Below are positions 57,852-64,000 of a stretch of 64,000 bases of DNA, one piece after another. The notes beneath the pieces are model-generated. The model did not search any database, was not told the DNA's origin, and saw only the letters and a program-made list of their open reading frames with translations. The translations under genes and the position numbers were made by a program. Position 1 is the first letter of the stretch; every line of letters begins with the position of its first letter. The stretch spans positions 1,698,640-1,762,639 of the forward strand of contig CP129489.1 in assembly GCA_030584065.1 (NCBI GenBank), in the 5' to 3' direction. This DNA is from Flavobacteriales bacterium. GTDB lineage: Bacteria; Bacteroidota; Bacteroidia; Flavobacteriales_F; PHOS-HE28.

Positions 57852-58439
57852 ATGAGATTCAGCGTCAGCGAGGCCAGCGCCCTCATGCGCGACCGCCGCA
57901 CCATCTACCCGAAGGACTTCTCCGACCGGGAGGTGCACCGAGAACTGATCGAGCAGATCCTCACCAATGGCACTTGGGCCCCTACGCATGGCATGACCCA
58001 GCCATGGCGCTTCTTCGTCTTCCAAGGCCCGGCGCGGCAACGATTGGCCGATTTCCTCGGCGCCACGTACCGCGCCGCCACCCCACCGGAGAAGTTCCTT
58101 CAGCGCAAGTTCGACAACCTCACGGCCCGCCCACTTCAGAGCAGTGCGGTCATCGCCATCGGTTTGGTGCGCGACCCGCACGGGAAGATCAGTGAGCGCG
58201 ACGAGCTGATGGCTGTGGCCTGCGCCGTTCAGAACATGCACCTCACGTGCACCGCCTATGGTCTCGGCGCCTTCTGGGCCACCGGCGGGCCGATGACGGG
58301 CGCACCGATGCGCGATTTCCTCGGCCTCGGGCCCCAGGACCAGGCCATGGGACTCCTGCACATCGGGTACCCCGCCGTCGAATGGCCCAAAGGACATCGC
58401 AGACCACTGGAGACCGTGGCCACCTGGCACCAGGCGTGA
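57852..58439 (+). CDS. Nitroreductase family protein (YdjA-like)
   Basis: This 195-aa FMN-dependent oxidoreductase has the RDRRTIYPKDFS start (FMN phosphate site), WAPTHGMTQPWRFFVF, the central AVACAVQNMHLTCTAYGLGAFWATG and a LGLGPQDQAMGLLHIGYP end. It fits the short YdjA-like subgroup. Natural substrates are unknown, typically quinones or nitro compounds. The next gene starts three bases after it. Confidence 0.92.
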   Translation: MRFSVSEASALMRDRRTIYPKDFSDREVHRELIEQILTNGTWAPTHGMTQPWRFFVFQGPARQRLADFLGATYRAATPPEKFLQRKFDNLTARPLQSSAVIAIGLVRDPHGKISERDELMAVACAVQNMHLTCTAYGLGAFWATGGPMTGAPMRDFLGLGPQDQAMGLLHIGYPAVEWPKGHRRPLETVATWHQA

Positions 58440-58442
58440 CCG

Positions 58443-58772
58443 ATGGAACTTCCGAACCTTACGAACTACGGGGAGCACCCCGCCGATCCGGAATGGCTGG
58501 TGTTCCGGTTCGCCGACACTGCGATGGCCGAGGAATTCGCCCGGGGGCTGGCAGAGGCCGGGCTGCGGCACGAGCGTGACACGGAGCCCGGTCCGCCTTT
58601 CCTGGTGGGCGTGCGGCGCGTGCACCGCGACCAGGCCGTGCGCCTCAACTACACCGTGCTCGGGCGCCACCGAAAGCACTTCCTCCCAGACGCTCGGCTG
58701 AGGTGGGGGCTCATCGGGCTGGTGGCCCTCCTGCTGGCACTGGCCGCCGCCGGAGCCTTGCTCGGTGGCTGA
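58443..58772 (+). CDS. Small C-tail-anchored membrane protein
   Basis: This 109-aa protein has a soluble N-terminal alpha/beta region (WLVFRFADTAMAEEFARGLAEAGLRHERD) and one transmembrane helix (~88-107). The order resembles small Bacteroidota proteins of unknown role. It starts three bases after the nitroreductase and is probably co-transcribed. Confidence 0.72.
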   Translation: MELPNLTNYGEHPADPEWLVFRFADTAMAEEFARGLAEAGLRHERDTEPGPPFLVGVRRVHRDQAVRLNYTVLGRHRKHFLPDARLRWGLIGLVALLLALAAAGALLGG

Positions 58773-58839
58773 GCCCTCCCCTGGCGGACGTAGCCCTGCC
58801 GTTGCCGTGATTCCCGTGCCACCGAGTGCATCGTATGGA

Positions 58840-58847
58840 CATCTTTG
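58840..58847 (+). promoter_or_regulatory. -7-like element before the beta-barrel gene
   Basis: CATCTTTG four bases before GTG at 58852; it supports that start codon. Confidence 0.45.
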
Positions 58848-58851
58848 GACC

Positions 58852-59592
58852 GTGCCCCGTTCCCTCGCCTCGCGTTTGACCCTTGCAGCCTTCTTGGCCA
58901 CCGCACTGCCCGGCATGGCCCAGCGCGGGGTCACTACAGTGGGTATCCAGGTGAAACCGGTGCTCGCCCTCGACTACTTCGAGCCCATGGTGAGCGCGGA
59001 GCGCGAGCACCTGCGGTTCGAGGCTGCATTGCAGGGCGGCATCGCCTACGGGATGAGCGTACGGATCGGCCTCACGGATATGCTGAGCCTCGAAACCGGC
59101 TTGGGGCAGATCCAGCGCCGGTACCGGTTCCGGACGGTGAACGACACGAGCGGGTACGACGGCAGCGAATCGTTCCGCTACGTGGGCTATGAGTTGCCGG
59201 TTACCGCCCTTGTCTATCTGCGGCTGGGTCAGCGCACCTGGATGAATACGGCCTTGGGCGCCTCGCTCGACTTCTACCCGAGCGATGTGGAAGCAGTGAC
59301 CCAGGAGAGCGGCATCTACGTGTTCAGGCGCAACTGGGCCCAGGCCGGCATCCTCGGCAACATCGGCTTCGAGTACCGCTCTGAGCGGTCCGGCTACTTC
59401 TACCTCGGCGCCACCTACCACCAGCCGTTCTCGGACATGGCCTTGGCCGACTTCACCTGGAGCTACTTCGGCCCGCCCGCCATCCGGCGCTTCAATGCGC
59501 AGGCCGGCCTGTCGGGCACCTACCTCACGATGGACCTTCGCTACTATTTCCACGAGGATCCCGACCGTCGAAGGCTGCGGCGCGAGCGGTGA
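58852..59592 (+). CDS. Outer membrane beta-barrel protein
   Basis: This 246-aa protein starts at GTG 58852, which begins a signal peptide (residues 1-24, ending GMAQ). Alternating hydrophobic strands with aromatic girdles follow (GMSVRIGLTDMLSLETGL, YVGYELPVTALVYLRLG, AGILGNIGFEYRS, GYFYLGATYHQPF, LSGTYLTMDLRYYF), giving roughly ten to twelve strands of an OmpW/PorT-like barrel. It ends with a basic tail. No specific function. The longer frame upstream lacks a signal peptide. Confidence 0.8.
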   Translation: MPRSLASRLTLAAFLATALPGMAQRGVTTVGIQVKPVLALDYFEPMVSAEREHLRFEAALQGGIAYGMSVRIGLTDMLSLETGLGQIQRRYRFRTVNDTSGYDGSESFRYVGYELPVTALVYLRLGQRTWMNTALGASLDFYPSDVEAVTQESGIYVFRRNWAQAGILGNIGFEYRSERSGYFYLGATYHQPFSDMALADFTWSYFGPPAIRRFNAQAGLSGTYLTMDLRYYFHEDPDRRRLRRER

Positions 59593-59645
59593 CCGGTGCG
59601 CCGGGCATGGGCGGATATCTTCGCCAGCTCAGCCCAGCCCTTGCC

Positions 59646-61796
59646 ATGCACCGCCCCGCAATTCTCCTGCTCGCCCTGACCCCATTCACCGCGTTCGCAC
59701 AGCCTGCGAATGACGCCTGCAGCACGGCTATCGCGCTTTCCTGCGGACAACCGGTGATCGGTACAACGGAATCGGCCACAACCGATGCGGCCCCGACATG
59801 CGGCACCGGCATCACCGCGCCTGGGGCCTGGTACCGCATCACCGGCACCGGAGACCAGATCACGCTGAGCACCTGCCCGGATGAGCAATTCGACACCAAG
59901 CTGAACGTCTACACCGGCGGATGCGGCGGGTTGACCTGCGTGGCAGGCAATGATGACGCGGGCAATGGCGTGTTCTGCTCCACGGTCTCCTTCGTCTCGC
60001 AGACCGGAACGGACTATCTGATCCTGGTCCAGGGCTATGACAACGAGACCGGGCCCTTCACGCTCACCGTGGAGTGCGCGCCACCCTCCCCGGATGTATG
60101 CCAAGGGGCGTTGCCCATCGCCTGCGGAGCACCCTACACCGGCACTACGGAGGGAGCCACCCCCGATGCCGCGCCCTTCTGCGGGACCGGGATCACCGCA
60201 CCCGGCGTGTGGCACTCGTTCACCGGCACTGGGCAGCAGGTCACCATCACCACCTGCCCTGATGAGCAATTCGACACGAAGCTGAACGTGTTCAGCGGAA
60301 CTTGCCAGGCGCTGGCTTGCGTGGCCGGCAATGACGATGCGAGCGATGGCGCGTATTGCAGCACCGTCACGTTCGTTGCCGAAGAGGGCGTCACGTACCA
60401 CGTGCTGGTGCAGGGCTATGATGGCGAAACCGGCCCCTACACCCTATCCACCGCCTGCCTCTCCTGCGGGAGCCCGCTGGATGCGACCGTCACACCGCTC
60501 GATGCGAGCGCAGTAGTGAACTGGAGCAGCACCAATGCATCGGCCGGCTTCACCGTGGAGCATGGTCCCGTGGGATTCGCGCCGGGCGCGGGGACGGCCA
60601 CCACAGGCACCTTGGGCGTGGATGGCCCACCCGTGTCCATCGGAGGGCTTCTCCCGGGCACTGCGTACGAGGCGTATGTCCGTGAATCCTGCGACGGCTC
60701 AGAGAGCCCATGGGCCGGGCCGATCGCTTTCACCACGCTCCTTGAACCACCGGCGGCCAACGCCCTCTGCAGCGGAGCACTCCCGATCGCCTGCGGCGGT
60801 TCGGTGGAGGGCAATACGGAGGAGGGCATCCTCCTGCCCGGCCCCGCCTGCGGAGCGGCGAACATCACCGCCAAAGGACTCTGGTACGCCTTCACGGGAA
60901 CGGGCGATGATGCCACCCTGAGCACCTGCCTGAACAGCGCCTTCGACACCAAGCTCAGCGTTTTCACCGGCGCCTGCGGCGCACTGACCTGCGTGGCCGG
61001 CAACGATGACGGTCCGGGCTGCGCGGGCAACACCAGTGCCCTCACTTTCCAGACCAGCGCGGGTACGGCGTACCTGGTGCTCGTGCACGGGTATGGCCAG
61101 GATGCCGGCGGCTTCACGCTCACGCTCACCTGCGCGCCAGCCTGCACCGCTGTCGGCAACGACGACTGCGCCTCAGCCACGCTGCTCGCCTTGCAGCCCG
61201 TAGGCGGCTGCGAGAGCAGCATGGGCTCCACGGCCTGCGCCTTTGCCCCGGCCACGCCCAACCCGCCTTGCGACCCCTACGCCAATATCGTGGATGCCTG
61301 GTACGCGTTCAACACCGGATGGGGAACCGACCTCTCGCTGATCCTCGCAGCGGAGTCGGCCGAGCGGATCCATGCTGCGCTCTATACGGCCTGCGATGCG
61401 CCTGCTTATGTGGAGTGCTGGATGGATGTGACGGCACCGATTCCGCTAGCAGAACTGGAACCCAACACGGACATGCTGGTGCGTGTATGGAACAGCGGCG
61501 GGTCCGAGGCAGGGTCCTTCTCCATCTGCGTTGAGGGGACCTTCAGCGTGGCCATGGAAGAATTGCCGGCCGGGACGGCCGTCCGGGTATGGCCCGTCCC
61601 CAGCGCGGGTGAATTGTGCATTCACACCCGGTCCCCACAACGGCGCATCGCGCTCATCGACCTGCAGGGCCGCACCGTGCTGGTTGCTCACCCGCAAGAC
61701 CTGCTGCCCGCTCGCGTGGACATCTCCGGACTGGCTCCGGGCACCTACCTGGTGCACGGGGAAGACGGCTTCCTCGGGCGGTGCGTGAAGGAGTAG
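59646..61796 (+). CDS. T9SS-secreted modular protein with four Cys-rich repeats and FN3
   Basis: This 716-aa protein has a signal peptide (MHRPAILLLALTPFTAFA). Repeats 1 (~21-140) and 2 (~141-280) have the pattern C..A..L.CG..G.T..AT.DAAP.CGTGITAPG.W. and share TCPDEQFDTKLNV exactly. An FN3-like domain (~283-372) follows, then repeats 3 (~375-500) and a diverged 4 (~505-640). A type A sorting domain ends it (RVWPVPSAGELCIH ... GLAPGTYLVHGEDG). The conserved Cys suggest disulfides; likely an adhesin or glycan-binding protein. A CTTCG element lies ~25 bases upstream. Confidence 0.85.
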   Translation: MHRPAILLLALTPFTAFAQPANDACSTAIALSCGQPVIGTTESATTDAAPTCGTGITAPGAWYRITGTGDQITLSTCPDEQFDTKLNVYTGGCGGLTCVAGNDDAGNGVFCSTVSFVSQTGTDYLILVQGYDNETGPFTLTVECAPPSPDVCQGALPIACGAPYTGTTEGATPDAAPFCGTGITAPGVWHSFTGTGQQVTITTCPDEQFDTKLNVFSGTCQALACVAGNDDASDGAYCSTVTFVAEEGVTYHVLVQGYDGETGPYTLSTACLSCGSPLDATVTPLDASAVVNWSSTNASAGFTVEHGPVGFAPGAGTATTGTLGVDGPPVSIGGLLPGTAYEAYVRESCDGSESPWAGPIAFTTLLEPPAANALCSGALPIACGGSVEGNTEEGILLPGPACGAANITAKGLWYAFTGTGDDATLSTCLNSAFDTKLSVFTGACGALTCVAGNDDGPGCAGNTSALTFQTSAGTAYLVLVHGYGQDAGGFTLTLTCAPACTAVGNDDCASATLLALQPVGGCESSMGSTACAFAPATPNPPCDPYANIVDAWYAFNTGWGTDLSLILAAESAERIHAALYTACDAPAYVECWMDVTAPIPLAELEPNTDMLVRVWNSGGSEAGSFSICVEGTFSVAMEELPAGTAVRVWPVPSAGELCIHTRSPQRRIALIDLQGRTVLVAHPQDLLPARVDISGLAPGTYLVHGEDGFLGRCVKE

Positions 61797-61797
61797 A

Positions 61798-63576
61798 TCA
61801 ATGGCGCACCACCTTCCGGGTGCTGCGTCCGCGAGCGGTCTCCACCACCAGCTGGTACGCGCCTTCGGCCAGGCCGCTCAGGTCAGCGAACGCACGCCCG
61901 TCCATGTGCATGGGGCCATCCTGGATGCGCAAGGCCTCGCGGCCTAACGCGTCCAGCAAGCGGATGCGGACCGGCTCACGGCCCGTTCCATCCACTGACA
62001 CCACCAGGAGCCCGTTGGTGGGATTGGGGTAGGCGCCGGTGACGACCGGACCCTCCCCTTCACCGACCGCAGTGGCATCCCCCATCACCCTGAAGCGCCA
62101 CCAGCCCTGCGGCGCCGTCATGGGCCGCACCTGCTGCTTACCGCTGTTGGCTGCCGCGTGGATGTAGTAGTAGATGACCGAACCAGCGGCCTGTGCGGGG
62201 ATCGGGGCTGTCCAGACATCCCCTGGACCAGGCACCATCGCAATGGCCTGGTAGCCTGCCGTCGTATCCGTGGTCCAGTGGACCGTGGCTTCCGCGATAC
62301 CCGATCGGTGACGGATGTAGGCGGAGACCCCATAGGGCTCGACGGTCTCATAGGTGTCGGTGAGCCGCTGGTGCCGGATGAGGAGGGGATCGGCCACCCC
62401 GATGGCCTTGGTGATGCAGTGTATCGCACCGCTCTGGCTGATGATGTTGACCCCATTGTCATCACAGTCGATACCGATGACACGGTACCCTGGAAGGCTC
62501 TCGCGCAGGATGCGCAATCCGGTGGTGTCGTACTGCTCACGGTAGGTGGGCACCAGCACGGTCCTGTTGATGAAGATGTTGTTGGCATACGTCCGGTAAC
62601 TGGCGCTTGGCGGGAAGGCGCCTCCCGTGCTGGGCGGCATGGGAATCCGGACGATGCGGTAGGGCGTTCCGAAGACGGAGTTGAAGTTGCCTAGCACGTA
62701 CTGGATGTTCTGCTCGATCTGAGGGCCGTCGCTCTGCCCGGCCGGGAACTGGCCGACGAGCAGGGTCTCCTCATCGAGGAGCTTCATGTGCATATCGATG
62801 TGGTTGATGTTATCGTAGGGCAACGGCGTCATCTTCACGTAGCGCCCGGGCTGGATGCCCATGAACTGGCTCATCACCGCGTCCACTCCGGCCGCATCAC
62901 GGACAGTGATGTTATAGTCGCCGCCAGGGCCGTTCTCCTCCAGCACGAGCCCACTGCTGAATGCGGTTCCGAAGCCATCCGACATGAAGTTGCCGCCGGT
63001 ATGCACCAGATCATAGGGCGCTGCAGTGGTGCTGAACACGGTGATGCCCTTCGCCTCTCCCACCTCATCGCTGAGCGCATCATCCAAAGGGCGCGGTCGG
63101 TTGTATATCCAATCGAGCAGGAAGAGGGAGTCCACCTCATTCTGGTAAATGGTCTCGGGGCCGAAGTCCCTCACCCAGATGGAATTGAACGGTGCGGTGA
63201 GGAAGGTGATGTTCTCGAGGTCGGGGAGCGGCCCGCCATAGCTGGAGTTCAACAGGTAGTTGACCACGGCCGACTGATCGGCGCACACGATGAGCACCTC
63301 GCACTCCTCCTTGGCCGCTCGCACGATCTGCTTGAGGATGCCCGGGAAGGATGTCCATGTGACGACGAGCGTTTGAACCTCCTCCCACTCGGCCATGGTG
63401 CGGACTTGGAACGGCGGGGGCGAAGTAATGCCCCGTGCGGCGAGCATCCGGCTCTCACGGTACGCCGGAATCAGCGGCACCTCCGCAGGGGAAAGCGCAT
63501 GCGGCAGATCCTGCGCACCGAGTGCAAGACCGGACAAGGCCATTACGGCCGCGATGGAATGCTTCATGAGTGACAT
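61798..63576 (-). CDS. Porphyromonas-type peptidyl-arginine deiminase / agmatine deiminase homologue with T9SS domain
   Basis: This 592-aa protein has a signal peptide (residues ~1-21) and a guanidino-modifying core. Asp137 (IWVRDFGP), His259 and Asp261 (NHIDMHMK), an Asn in ANNIFINR (~333-337), and Cys387 (GAIHCIT) match the catalytic set of the Porphyromonas gingivalis enzyme. An Ig-like region (~415-505) and a T9SS type A domain (AYPNPTNGLLVVSV ... LAEGAYQLVVETARG ... VRH) follow. It should convert arginine-type groups to citrulline outside the cell; agmatine is an alternative. TACATTCG lies six bases upstream. Confidence 0.9.
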   Translation of the reverse strand: MSLMKHSIAAVMALSGLALGAQDLPHALSPAEVPLIPAYRESRMLAARGITSPPPFQVRTMAEWEEVQTLVVTWTSFPGILKQIVRAAKEECEVLIVCADQSAVVNYLLNSSYGGPLPDLENITFLTAPFNSIWVRDFGPETIYQNEVDSLFLLDWIYNRPRPLDDALSDEVGEAKGITVFSTTAAPYDLVHTGGNFMSDGFGTAFSSGLVLEENGPGGDYNITVRDAAGVDAVMSQFMGIQPGRYVKMTPLPYDNINHIDMHMKLLDEETLLVGQFPAGQSDGPQIEQNIQYVLGNFNSVFGTPYRIVRIPMPPSTGGAFPPSASYRTYANNIFINRTVLVPTYREQYDTTGLRILRESLPGYRVIGIDCDDNGVNIISQSGAIHCITKAIGVADPLLIRHQRLTDTYETVEPYGVSAYIRHRSGIAEATVHWTTDTTAGYQAIAMVPGPGDVWTAPIPAQAAGSVIYYYIHAAANSGKQQVRPMTAPQGWWRFRVMGDATAVGEGEGPVVTGAYPNPTNGLLVVSVDGTGREPVRIRLLDALGREALRIQDGPMHMDGRAFADLSGLAEGAYQLVVETARGRSTRKVVRH

Positions 63577-63582
63577 GGCAAG

Positions 63583-63590
63583 CGAATGTA
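63583..63590 (-). promoter_or_regulatory. -7 promoter element for the deiminase gene
   Basis: The minus strand reads TACATTCG, six bases before the ATG at 63576. Confidence 0.45.
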
Positions 63591-63634
63591 CATGGAAGGG
63601 CCATCGCCCGGGGCGCCCAGGGTGCGATCGCCGC

Positions 63635-64000
63635 TCAACGCACGGGCTTGGCGCCGCCGGTCCGAGCCACGATCTGGGCATGCACCGCCAATACCCCGCG
63701 CACGTAGCTGAAGACCTGGCTCCCCTTGCAGTAGCCGTTCTTCATCCCGGGCCGGAGGAAGTAGCGGGGCTTGGCCAACAGCATGACGGCACGCTCCACA
63801 TGCCCCTCCCAGCGCGAGGGGTCCAACCCGATCTGCCCGGCCAGTCGCTGCGCGTCGATGATGTGGCCAGGGCCGGCGTTGTAGCTGGCCAGCACGAAGC
63901 GCAGCCGTTCCTCGGAATCGGGCACCGCCCGCAGCCAGATAGTGTCGAGCCGCGCCATATACTGCGCCGCAGCGCGGACATGGTCCTCCATGGCGCTGGA
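63635..64000 (-). CDS. Lytic transglycosylase, MltF-like (partial, 5' end beyond window)
   Basis: The frame is open from the window edge to the stop at 63635, giving the last 121 residues. It reads AAAQYMARLDTIWLRAVPDSEERLRFVLASYNAGPGHIIDAQRLA, the second half of a soluble lytic transglycosylase (SLT) domain with its AxYNAGPGH motif, then the family's C-terminal WEGHVERAVMLLAKPRYF and GYCKGSQVFSYVRGVL. These match MltF-type enzymes, which cut peptidoglycan to 1,6-anhydro-muropeptides. The catalytic Glu would lie upstream, outside the window. Confidence 0.9.
   Translation of the reverse strand, partial: SSAMEDHVRAAAQYMARLDTIWLRAVPDSEERLRFVLASYNAGPGHIIDAQRLAGQIGLDPSRWEGHVERAVMLLAKPRYFLRPGMKNGYCKGSQVFSYVRGVLAVHAQIVARTGGAKPVR

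Overview
The window looks like chromosomal DNA of an uncultured, high-GC Bacteroidota, most likely of the order Flavobacteriales. The evidence: many proteins carry type IX secretion (T9SS) C-terminal sorting domains of both kinds (short 'FPNP' type A and gliding-motility type B). A PorE-like TPR/PD40/OmpA protein and DUF7948/SBBP/PKD giant surface proteins are present. Shine-Dalgarno sequences are almost absent, and many genes have a Bacteroidota-like -7 element (TAnnTTTG) just before the start codon. Base composition is uniformly GC-rich by eye, with one AT-rich island at about 5995-6230. I saw no rRNA, tRNA, CRISPR array, insertion sequence or phage module.

Layout. 1-2.75 kb: a secreted pair, CotH-like kinase (cut by the window edge) and arylsulfotransferase-like. 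2.9-5.8 kb: divergent 2H phosphoesterase and SRAP genes, a glycosyltransferase remnant, and a secreted protein with a TonB-C-like domain. 6.0-9.7 kb: an AT-rich ORFan, an M1 peptidase, and a four-helix-bundle gene set between heptanucleotide arrays. 9.8-14.6 kb: alkB-like hydroxylase, nth, baeRF3, an LpxL-like acyltransferase and a fatty acid desaturase. 14.6-18.7 kb: a small ORF, an ECF sigma factor and uvrA. 18.6-29.7 kb: three tandem paralogous giant surface proteins. 29.8-37.1 kb: ABC half-transporter, truA, phosphodiesterase, recR, a GT2 fusion and a 2-oxoacid dehydrogenase E2. 37.2-44.9 kb: PorE-like protein, exonuclease, FAH hydrolase, then kdsA, a transaldolase-CBS fusion, a KdsC-like phosphatase and a membrane protein. 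44.9-50.3 kb: a six-gene operon (MORN-like, mnmA, lipoprotein, S8 protease, aat, DUF2141) in which all five junctions are ATGA overlaps. 50.6-58.8 kb: stress and signalling genes (Hsp20, DUF1883, UspA, SiaC) and small envelope proteins. 58.8-64 kb: a beta-barrel protein, a T9SS adhesin-like protein, a Porphyromonas-type arginine deiminase homologue, and a lytic transglycosylase cut by the edge.

The most interesting item is the 40.9-43.6 kb cluster. KDO-8-phosphate synthase (kdsA) is followed by a transaldolase-like domain fused to a KdsD-style CBS pair and then by a KdsC-like HAD phosphatase. The usual sugar isomerase domain is missing, and several transaldolase active-site residues are replaced. 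This could be an alternative or regulated step in KDO or related sugar synthesis. The second is the four-helix-bundle (Avd/23S-IVS family) gene inside imperfect 7-bp repeat arrays, which looks like a mobile cassette. Starts were chosen by protein family, signal peptides and the -7 elements; many are upstream-trimmed relative to the longest reading frame.
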